Shown: one piece after another, positions 1 through 6,739 of the stretch
Position numbering within the stretch: the first letter of the stretch is position 1
How the letters are laid out: every line of letters begins with the position of its first letter
The notes under the pieces: generated by a model
The model's database searches: none
The model's input: the letters and a program-made list of their open reading frames with translations, nothing else
What the model was told of the DNA's origin: nothing
Translations under genes and position numbers: made by a program
Assembly (NCBI GenBank): GCA_012511425.1
Contig: JAAZGC010000129.1
Span: 1 to 8,584, forward strand
DNA length: 8,584 nucleotides
Direction of reading: 5' to 3'
Source of the DNA: Clostridiales bacterium
GTDB taxonomy: Bacteria > Bacillota > Clostridia > Oscillospirales > CAG-272

Positions 1-1205
1 AGTTTCAGCGTCTCTCTGTTTTCAAGCAAAGAGAAGTTCGAAAGCTGAACCAGCTCGGAATCGCCCTCCCGCCGTGTGTCAATCTCGGTCAGCGTATCTT
101 TGACAAGACAACCGTATTTTTCGTCCACCTCGCAGATATGAAGCGGGTAGCGCGGGTAGTTGCCGTATGTTTTTTGAGGGTCGGTAACGTTGCCGATCCA
201 GTAAAGGCGTCCGTTTTTGGTCGATCTGAAAAACGTCGAGAGGGTTGCCGACGAGTAAACGACCTCGCGGGTGTCAAACACCCACGGCATAATGGGGGAA
301 AACGTCCTGCCGCCGTCGTCGGAACAGCAGTACCATTTGAATCCCGGCGCGCAGGGGTCGATTCTCGTCTTCCACGCCGGACTCTGAACATTCGAACCGC
401 GTATGGCAACGATAATTCGCCCCGAAGTAAGCTCGGCCACACAAGGCTCGCATACCCCCCTTGAGCTTTGCAGATCGTTCAGTATTACCGGCTTTGAGTA
501 TGACAGCTCATAAGCGCTGCCGTTCCAGTGCGCGCGGACAAGAATCATGCCGCACATAATCTGCGGACAGGAAGGAAAGACTTCGTTTATGTCAATTCCG
601 AGTATCCGGCTGCACGCTCCGATCGAAGCGCCTATGGGAATCAGAAGGTCGCCGTTTGACGCGAAGCGTATATCGCCGAAGTAGGCGTTGCTTTTGTAAA
701 GATAATCCCTGTTGCGGGGAGTTTCGGGATCGTATTCGTCGCATTCTTCAAAGCGGAGAAGCTGATATTCCGCCTCTTCACCCGGCTTTTGGGATATGAG
801 ATAACAATGGTCGCGCGCGTCGTCTCCGCCCTCGCTCCATTCTTTGCGGTACGCTTCGACATGACCGCCTATAAAATAACGCTGCATACCGCAGGTAACG
901 AACCGCCCGCTTTTGGGATCGTACAAATCGGGATTCCGGTTGCACCAGAGTATTTCATCCGCGTCGGTTCCGTCGACATACTGGAATACCTCGCCGTATA
1001 CGTCGGTCCAATCGCCCCAGGTGCGTCCGTTGTCCGGGCTTTCGCGCTTCCAGTTTCCGTTGGAAAAGTCGGATTCGCTCGCAAAGCTCTTGTATTCGGT
1101 CATCCTGAGTCCCGTCGGTTCGCTGTAACTGCGTTTAATTAATTCTTCGCCGTCCTCATGAACGCAGATGAGGCTGCGCTGAACGCCGAGCTTTTTGTCT
1201 CCCAT
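1..1205 (-). CDS. Sialidase-fold (BNR/Asp-box) glycosyl-hydrolase-like protein, 3' end beyond window
   Basis: An open frame of 401 codons runs off the low-coordinate edge with no stop, so the C-terminus is missing. Two Asp-box motifs (S-x-D-x-G-x-T-W/F) are visible: SPDNGRTW at residues 56-63 and SDDGGRTF at 295-302. The segments NPDLYDPKSGRF (91-102) and CEPCVAELTSGRIIVAIRG (252-270) fit the six-bladed BNR/sialidase-like propeller family. The late part (YWIGN at 335-339, GNYPRYPL at 348-355, LSNFSLFENRET at 388-399) resembles proteins labelled exo-alpha-sialidase in environmental genomes; this is from memory. No signal peptide or membrane segment is seen at the N-terminus, so the product looks cytoplasmic. 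I see no sialidase F/YRIP motif early on, so true sialidase activity is not established; another exo-glycosidase or lyase role is possible. ATG at 1205 is chosen over ATG at 1211 because AGGGG (1213-1217) lies 7 nt before it but directly abuts the other. The gene begins 31 nt after dxr, probably in the same transcript. Confidence 0.8.
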   Translation of the reverse strand, partial: MGDKKLGVQRSLICVHEDGEELIKRSYSEPTGLRMTEYKSFASESDFSNGNWKRESPDNGRTWGDWTDVYGEVFQYVDGTDADEILWCNRNPDLYDPKSGRFVTCGMQRYFIGGHVEAYRKEWSEGGDDARDHCYLISQKPGEEAEYQLLRFEECDEYDPETPRNRDYLYKSNAYFGDIRFASNGDLLIPIGASIGACSRILGIDINEVFPSCPQIMCGMILVRAHWNGSAYELSYSKPVILNDLQSSRGVCEPCVAELTSGRIIVAIRGSNVQSPAWKTRIDPCAPGFKWYCCSDDGGRTFSPIMPWVFDTREVVYSSATLSTFFRSTKNGRLYWIGNVTDPQKTYGNYPRYPLHICEVDEKYGCLVKDTLTEIDTRREGDSELVQLSNFSLLENRETLK

Positions 1206-1212
1206 GGTCATA

Positions 1213-1217
1213 CCCCT
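1213..1217 (-). promoter_or_regulatory. Ribosome binding site of the BNR-protein gene
   Basis: AGGGG on the minus strand lies 7 nt before the ATG at 1205 and only 1 nt before the in-frame ATG at 1211. The spacing decides for the downstream ATG as the start. Confidence 0.5.
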
Positions 1218-1236
1218 GCTGTTGATTCGGAATGAT

Positions 1237-2394
1237 TTAAATATTGAAGTATTCGTCGATCTTCTTTCTTGCTTCAAGATCGGCCGCATAAACGGCTTCA
1301 AGGCTGCCCGCCGGATAGTTTTGGAAAGCGGAGGTTACGGCTTCGACCGAGTCGATTATGCTTCGGAAGGATATTCTGCCGTCCAGAAACAGCGCCACCG
1401 CCCGCTCGTTTGCGCCGTTTAATACAGCAGGGATAACCCCGCCGCGCTCCATCGAATCGGATGCAAGCGGCAAAAGCCGAAACACGGAAGTATCCGGCGG
1501 GGAAAAGCTAAGATTCATGGTTTTCGCAAAGTCGAGCCGCTCGATAAGCCCGTCTCCGTCAGCCCTGTGCGGATAGCTGAGCGCGTACATAATGCAGAGG
1601 CGCATATCCGGGCAGGAAAGCTGAGCTTTCACCGAGCCGTCGGAAAATTCGACCATCGAATGGATTATGCTCTGGCGGTGAACAGCCACCTCTATCTTGT
1701 CTGCCGGCATAGAGAACAGATAAGCCGCTTCGATGACTTCAAAGCCTTTGTTCATCAGCGTCGCCGAGTCAATCGAGATCTTCGCGCCCATGCTCCAGGT
1801 CGGGTGCCGCAAAGCGTCTTCCGCTGTGATATTTTCAAGCTGCTCCTTTTTGTATCCGAAAAACGGCCCGCCGGAGCAGGTCAGGATAAGCCTTGACGGG
1901 AGATTTCCGGCTTCAAGGCACTGCCATACGGCGCTGTGTTCCGAATCGACCGGGCGTATCTCGGAGCCGGTTTCGGCGGCGGTCTTCATGACCAGGTTTC
2001 CGGCGGTGATAAGCGATTCTTTGTTTGCAAGTGCCAAAACTCGCCCGTTTTTAACCGCTGCCATCGTCGGGGCAAGCCCGGCAATGCCGGATGCGGAATT
2101 GAAAACGAAGTCGGCCAAAGCGGCGATTTCGTTCACGCCTTCGGCGCCGGATAAAACCCTGATTCCGGTATCGGCAAGTCGGATTTTGAGGTCGCGGGCA
2201 GCCGATTCATCAAAAAGCGCGGCGGTGTCCGGCCTGTATAGCCGGCACTGCCGCTCAAGCCCCGCCGCATCCGAATTGGCGGCTAAACCGGCGGGACGGA
2301 TCCCTAAGTGAGAAAGCACCTCAAGGGTCTGACAGCCGACAGAGCCGGTAGAACCTATCACCGCCGTGCTGCCGGGATTTATATTTAAATTCAT
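1237..2394 (-). CDS. dxr: 1-deoxy-D-xylulose 5-phosphate reductoisomerase
   Basis: Dxr (IspC) converts DXP to 2-C-methyl-D-erythritol 4-phosphate using NADPH and a divalent metal. It is the committed step of the MEP isoprenoid pathway in the cytoplasm, and its end products feed UppS, encoded two genes upstream. The protein has 385 residues, normal for the family. Visible landmarks are the dinucleotide motif GSTGSVG (14-20), ALANKESLI (121-129), the metal ligands in VDSEH (D150, E152), HPTWSMG (197-203), SATLMNKGFE (210-219, E219 being the third ligand) and the C-terminal GGVIPAVLNGANE (318-330). Two residues are unusual: VHRQS (238-242) where VHPQS is the rule, and LTCSGGPF (171-178) where LTASGGPF is usual. 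The ATG is forced, because TAA immediately precedes it in frame. It has no recognisable Shine-Dalgarno sequence and starts 26 nt after the cdsA stop, so translation may depend on coupling or the AT-rich leader. Confidence 0.97.
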   Translation of the reverse strand: MNLNINPGSTAVIGSTGSVGCQTLEVLSHLGIRPAGLAANSDAAGLERQCRLYRPDTAALFDESAARDLKIRLADTGIRVLSGAEGVNEIAALADFVFNSASGIAGLAPTMAAVKNGRVLALANKESLITAGNLVMKTAAETGSEIRPVDSEHSAVWQCLEAGNLPSRLILTCSGGPFFGYKKEQLENITAEDALRHPTWSMGAKISIDSATLMNKGFEVIEAAYLFSMPADKIEVAVHRQSIIHSMVEFSDGSVKAQLSCPDMRLCIMYALSYPHRADGDGLIERLDFAKTMNLSFSPPDTSVFRLLPLASDSMERGGVIPAVLNGANERAVALFLDGRISFRSIIDSVEAVTSAFQNYPAGSLEAVYAADLEARKKIDEYFNI

Positions 2395-2420
2395 TTATAA
2401 GTTTTCGTCGATTTATCTGA

Positions 2421-3362
2421 TTATCTGAAAAAGGTAAAAGATATCGGCGTCGAGAAGAGGAAAGCATATATCGTGCCGACGTGGGAGCAGATGAGGAAAA
2501 TAAACGGCGCAACGGCGAATATAGAATCAAAGCGATCCATGATTCCGCCGTGTCCGGGGAGCATCTTTCCGAAATCCTTGACGCCGTAATGGCGCTTAAC
2601 CAGCGAAGCGATGAGGTCGCCCAGCTGAGAGACGACGGCAACGGCGACGGAAAGGACGATAATAAACGGATAATTCGGCCGGAGGTTGAAAATGGCGCCG
2701 ACAACCAGTCCGTATGCCACAAAAGTGACAACGCAGAACAGCACGCCGCCGATAGCGCCTTCGACCGTCTTTTTGGGGCTGATATGTTCACACAGCTTTC
2801 GGCGTCCGAGCAGCCGTCCGACAAAATACCCTCCGGAATCGGTCATCCATGCCGACATGAAGATAAGCCAGAACAGAAATTCACCGTGCCTGATGTCGCG
2901 CACCAGCACGATCGAAGACATCCCGAAGGTCACATAGATTTCCATCGCAAAAAGCAGGGCGACATCTTCGATCTTCAGTTTTGTCGGCGAAAACACGACG
3001 CAGGAAAGCAGGTAAAACAGGTACATAAATCCAACTACAAAGGTAAATCCGATATAATTCGTCTGTATATCGGATACCCGGGTGCACATCGGCAAAGCGA
3101 CGGCAATAATATAAGTCGGAATTGCAACAGCCGGATTTTTCTGAATCCCCATGCAGCGCATGAGCTCGAATGAGGCGACAAACGAGCAGGCCGCCGCGAA
3201 TATCGGCAGGAATATCGTATCCGAAAGAAAATAAAAATAAGGAATGAGCAGAGAAACGGCGACAACGGCAGTAAGAACCCGTGTTCTGGTCGAACCGGGC
3301 TTTTTTGTTTTTGTCTGTTCGGAGGTGTCCGGAGGTGCGGTTTTTACCGGATTATCGTTCAT
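2421..3362 (-). CDS. cdsA: Phosphatidate cytidylyltransferase (CDP-diacylglycerol synthase)
   Basis: CdsA is an integral membrane enzyme that makes CDP-diacylglycerol from phosphatidic acid and CTP, the precursor of the anionic phospholipids. The protein has 313 residues with eight or nine hydrophobic segments (about 29-47, 49-72, 78-96, 103-124, 134-156, 162-182, 200-226, 232-255 and 278-303). The hydrophilic N-terminal 25 residues, rich in K, T and P, are probably cytoplasmic. The family signature is clear: KDFGKMLPGHGGIMDRFDS at 262-280, preceded by SQLGDL (245-250) and KR (256-257). Upstream, TDSGGYFVGRLLGRRKL (174-190) and ISPKKTVEG (194-202) match the conserved D-x-GAY and SPKKTxEG elements. 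The usual GDLxES is GDLIAS here, with alanine at 252 replacing a normally conserved glutamate. AAGGA (3371-3375) sits 8 nt before the ATG. The 78-nt spacer from uppS contains a small GC-rich hairpin. Confidence 0.96.
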   Translation of the reverse strand: MNDNPVKTAPPDTSEQTKTKKPGSTRTRVLTAVVAVSLLIPYFYFLSDTIFLPIFAAACSFVASFELMRCMGIQKNPAVAIPTYIIAVALPMCTRVSDIQTNYIGFTFVVGFMYLFYLLSCVVFSPTKLKIEDVALLFAMEIYVTFGMSSIVLVRDIRHGEFLFWLIFMSAWMTDSGGYFVGRLLGRRKLCEHISPKKTVEGAIGGVLFCVVTFVAYGLVVGAIFNLRPNYPFIIVLSVAVAVVSQLGDLIASLVKRHYGVKDFGKMLPGHGGIMDRFDSIFAVAPFIFLICSHVGTIYAFLFSTPISFTFFR

Positions 3363-3392
3363 CTCGCTTATCCTTATCTTATGTGAATTGCC

Positions 3393-3404
3393 GGGGTTAC
3401 CCCC
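3393..3404 (-). other. Short GNRA-type hairpin in the uppS-cdsA spacer
   Basis: On the minus strand GGGG-GTAA-CCCC forms a four-pair GC stem closed by a GUAA loop, which fits the GNRA tetraloop class. It lies 30 nt before the cdsA ATG and is not followed by a T-tract, so it is not an intrinsic terminator. It could be a processing or mRNA-stability element, but this is inference from a very short stem. Confidence 0.3.
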
Positions 3405-3440
3405 AAAGAGAATGCCGAATATCGCCGTGCGGCAGCGGGG

Positions 3441-4136
3441 TCAGGCAGAGCCGAACCGGCGCTGTCTGCGGGAGTATTCCTCTATTGCGGCGTCGACGTC
3501 TTTTTCCCCGAAGTCGGGCCAGAGGGTGTCGGTGAAGTAAAATTCCGAATATGCCGCCTGCCAGAGCATGAAGTTTGAAAGCCGCAGCTCGCACCCGGTG
3601 CGGATGATCATATCCGGCGGCGGGCAGTTCCCGGTGTCGAGGGAGGAGGTGATGTCGTCTTCGGTAACCGACGTGTGTCCGTCCGCGATAAGCCGGTTGA
3701 CGGCGCGGACAATCTCGTCCCGCCCGCCGTAGTTAACGGCGATATTCAGAAGATATTTGTAGGAGGAGGTTTTTGCTTCGACTTCGTCCATCATCTGAAT
3801 AAGCTCCGGTGAAAAGGCGGAGCGGTCGCCCGGGAATCTGACCCGGGTGTTGCGTTTGGGCGCCGTTACGAGCGCGTCTTTGATATATTCCTTTAAAAGC
3901 AGAAATATCGCCGCAAGTTCGTGACGGCTGCGGTTTTTCAGATTTTCGGTGGAAAGGGCGTAGGTCGTAACATGTTCAACGCCCCGGTCCTGGCAGTAGG
4001 TGGAAACGGCTTTAAAGACCTTTGCTCCGACGCTGTGCCCGTATTCGCGCGGCATACCGCGCTTCTGAGCCCATCGGCCGTTTCCGTCCATAATAAATGC
4101 CAGGTGCCGGGGGATTTTTATATCGTTTTCAGACAT
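3441..4136 (-). CDS. uppS: Undecaprenyl diphosphate synthase (cis-prenyltransferase)
   Basis: UppS adds isopentenyl diphosphate units in cis to farnesyl diphosphate, giving the C55 carrier used for peptidoglycan and other wall polymers at the inner membrane. The length, 231 residues, is slightly short but normal. Landmarks are HLAFIMDGNGRWAQKRG (11-27) with catalytic Asp17, YALSTENL (59-66), LLNIAVNYGGRDEI (129-142), PDMIIRT (174-180), RLSNF (185-189), and TDTLWPDF with the terminal RRQRRFG (223-229). Several normally invariant positions differ: STENL instead of STENW, PGD (102-104) instead of IGD, and IRTGCE instead of IRTSGE or IRTGGE. The central catalytic Asp and the IPP-binding Arg and Ser residues of the later motif are kept, so I expect an active enzyme. 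The start fits the family, but no Shine-Dalgarno sequence is visible in the 29-nt spacer after frr. Confidence 0.95.
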   Translation of the reverse strand: MSENDIKIPRHLAFIMDGNGRWAQKRGMPREYGHSVGAKVFKAVSTYCQDRGVEHVTTYALSTENLKNRSRHELAAIFLLLKEYIKDALVTAPKRNTRVRFPGDRSAFSPELIQMMDEVEAKTSSYKYLLNIAVNYGGRDEIVRAVNRLIADGHTSVTEDDITSSLDTGNCPPPDMIIRTGCELRLSNFMLWQAAYSEFYFTDTLWPDFGEKDVDAAIEEYSRRQRRFGSA

Positions 4137-4156
4137 TAAAATACAGTTTAGAAGCT

Positions 4157-4172
4157 GATCTGAAATCAGATC
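4157..4172 (-). repeat. Perfect palindrome across the frr stop codon
   Basis: GATCTGA and TCAGATC are inverted around a 2-nt centre, giving a hairpin of about six pairs with a 4-nt loop. It covers the last codon and the TGA stop of frr and lies 20 nt before the uppS ATG. No T-run follows, so it is not a terminator. Confidence 0.45.
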
Positions 4173-4720
4173 TCCATTATCTCTTCGTTCTTGGCTGCGG
4201 TGACTTCGTCGATCTTCTTAATGAACTTGTCGGTGAGCTCCTGAACTTCCTTTTCGGAGATTTTCTGTTCGTCTTCGCTGATCTCGGAATTCTTTTTCAT
4301 TTCCTTGATCTTGTCGTTTGCCTCGCGGCGGATGTTGCGGATCATGACTTTGGCGTCCTCACCGCGCTTGCTTACCTGCTTTGTCAGATCTCGGCGGCGC
4401 TCTTCGGTCGGCTGAGGGAAGTCGAGGCGGATGTTTTTTCCGTCGTTTGTCGGGTTTATGCCGAGATCGGATGCCTGGATAGCATTCGTGATCTCCTTGA
4501 GCATTTTGGTTTCCCAGGGGGTAATCGTGATGGTGCGGGCGTCGGTCACGACGACGTTTGCGGTGTTCTGGATCGGCGAAGGGGTGCCGTAGTAATCGAC
4601 TTTAATGTCGTCGAGAACGGCGGGATTCGCGCGTCCGGCGCGGATAGTCTGAAGGTCACGGTCATAAGCGGCGACCGCTTTTTCCATCTTGTCTTCAAAT
4701 TCCTTAATGTCGAGCTTCAT
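4166..4720 (-). CDS. frr: Ribosome recycling factor
   Basis: RRF acts with EF-G to split post-termination ribosomes into subunits in the cytoplasm. The protein has 184 residues, matching the family norm of about 185. It shows the expected two-part design: long helical segments at both ends and a small beta domain between (about 30-105). Landmarks are LQTIRAGRANPAVLD (23-37), YYGTPSPI (43-50), FPQPTEERRRDL (100-111) and IRNIRREAND (127-136). A good ribosome site, AGAGG at 4729-4733, lies 8 nt before the ATG. It follows pyrH by 75 nt and precedes uppS by 29 nt, the standard order. I see nothing abnormal in the protein. Confidence 0.98.
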   Translation of the reverse strand: MKLDIKEFEDKMEKAVAAYDRDLQTIRAGRANPAVLDDIKVDYYGTPSPIQNTANVVVTDARTITITPWETKMLKEITNAIQASDLGINPTNDGKNIRLDFPQPTEERRRDLTKQVSKRGEDAKVMIRNIRREANDKIKEMKKNSEISEDEQKISEKEVQELTDKFIKKIDEVTAAKNEEIMEI

Positions 4721-4762
4721 TTTCCTTACCTCTTTTTAATTGTTATTTAAATTATATATCTT

Positions 4763-4792
4763 GCCGGAAAATCCCCGTCCGGCGGGTTTTTT
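4763..4792 (+). terminator. Terminator-like hairpin reading on the plus strand, pyrH-frr spacer
   Basis: On the plus strand GCCGGA (4763-4768) and TCCGGC (4778-4783) can pair around a 9-nt loop, followed by GGG and six Ts (4787-4792). A competing four-pair stem, CCCG (4774-4777) with CGGG (4783-4786), abuts the T-run directly. For the minus-strand genes the polarity is wrong: the A-run comes first and no T-run follows. It could stop antisense transcription entering pyrH, or be a chance structure. Confidence 0.35.
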
Positions 4793-4795
4793 ATT

Positions 4796-5536
4796 TCAGC
4801 TTTCGGGAGCAATGACCAGCGTTCCGATCTTTTCGCCTAAGACTGCGCGCTCTATGTTCTTTGGGTTATCGAGCCCGAAAATCAGAAGGGGTATGTTGTT
4901 TTCTTTGGAAAAGCTTGCGGCGGTCGAGTCGATCACCTTAAGCTCGTGCTGGATTATATACTTGTAATCGACGGTGTCGAGCTTGACGGCTGTCGGGTCC
5001 TTGCGCGGATCGGCGGTGTATACGCCGTCGACGTTTTTAGCGAGCATGACGATGTCGGCGCCTATCTCGGCGGCACGCATGACTGCGGCGGTGTCGGTCG
5101 AGAAGAACGGGTTTCCGATGCCGCATCCGAAGATGACCAGCCGTCCGTTGTTGAGGTGATGCACCGCTTTATTGCGGATATACGGTTCGGCGAACTGCTT
5201 CATCTCGATTGCGGTCATGACCCGGCATTCGACTCCCAGCTGATCGAAGCTGTCGGCAAGCGCGAGGGCGTTTATCGTGGTCGCGAGCATCCCCATGTGA
5301 TCGGCGCGGGTGCGGTCCATCTTCGCGCCCTGACGTCCGCGCCAGATGTTGCCTCCGCCGACGACGATACCGATCTGCACTCCCATATCGGCGACGTTTT
5401 TGATCTCACGGCAGATCTGAAAGACGATGTCGTGATTCAGCACGTCTTTCCCGCCGGATGCGAGCGCCTCTCCCGAAAGCTTGATCAGGATCCGGCGATA
5501 CCTCGCCTTCGAGCTTGCATTGTCAATAGAGGCCAT
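4796..5536 (-). CDS. pyrH: UMP kinase
   Basis: PyrH is the bacterial UMP kinase of the amino-acid kinase fold. It phosphorylates UMP to UDP with ATP, as a hexamer normally activated by GTP and inhibited by UTP. From the chosen ATG the protein has 246 residues, as expected (about 235-245). Landmarks are ILIKLSGEAL (16-25), VVGGGNIWRG (58-67), DHMGMLATTINALALAD (79-95), GNPFFSTDTAA (141-151), VDGVYTADPRKDP (169-181) and VIDSTA (201-206). The UMP/phosphate loop, usually GGTGNP, reads CGIGNP (138-143). The frame stays open upstream to 5659, but those extra 41 residues overlap the promoter and resemble nothing in the family; ATG 5536 leaves about 10 residues before the conserved core. A purine-rich GGAAAGG lies 14 nt upstream, a rather long spacing. 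The gene has its own promoter behind the tsf terminator. Confidence 0.96.
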   Translation of the reverse strand: MASIDNASSKARYRRILIKLSGEALASGGKDVLNHDIVFQICREIKNVADMGVQIGIVVGGGNIWRGRQGAKMDRTRADHMGMLATTINALALADSFDQLGVECRVMTAIEMKQFAEPYIRNKAVHHLNNGRLVIFGCGIGNPFFSTDTAAVMRAAEIGADIVMLAKNVDGVYTADPRKDPTAVKLDTVDYKYIIQHELKVIDSTAASFSKENNIPLLIFGLDNPKNIERAVLGEKIGTLVIAPES

Positions 5537-5576
5537 AAAAGAGCACCATACCTTTCCGGACAGATTAACTATATGA

Positions 5577-5605
5577 ATTATACAATAAAAAACTTGTTTT
5601 GTAAA
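5577..5605 (-). promoter_or_regulatory. Sigma-A type promoter of the pyrH operon
   Basis: On the minus strand TTTACA (5600-5605, five of six to TTGACA) is separated by exactly 17 nt from a perfect TATAAT (5577-5582). The expected transcription start near 5570 leaves a leader of about 34 nt before the pyrH ATG. It sits downstream of the tsf terminator, so pyrH, frr, uppS, cdsA, dxr and the BNR gene can be transcribed independently of rpsB-tsf. Confidence 0.82.
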
Positions 5606-5613
5606 GACAGAAA

Positions 5614-5656
5614 CGGCAAATTTTACAGTTATTTTCAAAAGACAAAGGTTTTGCCG
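5614..5656. repeat. Inverted repeat just upstream of the pyrH promoter
   Basis: CGGCAAA (5614-5620) and TTTGCCG (5650-5656) are perfect 7-bp inverted arms separated by 29 nt. The near arm is 8 nt upstream of the -35 box. It could be a regulator site or a chance match; nothing else supports a function. Confidence 0.25.
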
Positions 5657-5686
5657 CAAATGCCGGAGCGTTTAAAGGCATAATTT

Positions 5687-5764
5687 AAAAACCTCTCCCG
5701 CAAAAGCGCGTCCCGCCGATTTGCGCATACGGGCACAAACCGGGGCGGGACAATGGCGGGAGAG
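5687..5764 (-). terminator. Large nested intrinsic terminator after tsf
   Basis: Read on the minus strand, three stems nest. The outer one has 9 bp, CTCTCCCGC (5756-5764) with GCGGGAGAG (5693-5701). The middle one has 8 bp, GTCCCGCC (5744-5751) with GGCGGGAC (5710-5717). The apical one has 7 bp with one G-T wobble, TTTGTGC (5733-5739) with GCGCAAA (5720-5726). A run of five Ts follows 1 nt after the stem (5687-5691). It starts 14 nt after the tsf stop. At about 72 nt the hairpin is much longer than a typical intrinsic terminator. Confidence 0.85.
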
Positions 5765-5778
5765 ATTTTCAAAAAAGA

Positions 5779-6702
<924 letters not shown>

Positions 6703-6739
6703 TTTATATTATCCTTTCAACAGTATTAATCGGCGGAGC

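Noticed and set aside
2481..3173. Plus-strand open frame of 230 codons opposite cdsA
   Set aside because: It is antisense to cdsA, with composition typical of reversed membrane-protein codons and no motif.
4097..4750. Plus-strand open frame of 217 codons opposite frr, hydrophobic in places
   Set aside because: It is the complement of the frr helices; the apparent hydrophobicity comes from reading Glu/Lys-rich codons in reverse.
4740..4762. TATAAT-like sequence in the pyrH-frr spacer as an internal frr promoter
   Set aside because: The hexamer sits in generally AT-rich sequence, with no acceptable -35 at 16-18 nt and no extended -10.
5537..5659. A longer pyrH start at 5659, adding 41 residues
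   Set aside because: The extension would begin upstream of the -35 and -10 boxes, has no family resemblance and would make the protein abnormally long.
4946..5683. Plus-strand open frame of 245 codons opposite pyrH
   Set aside because: It is antisense to conserved PyrH motifs, runs through the pyrH promoter region, and has no recognisable domain.
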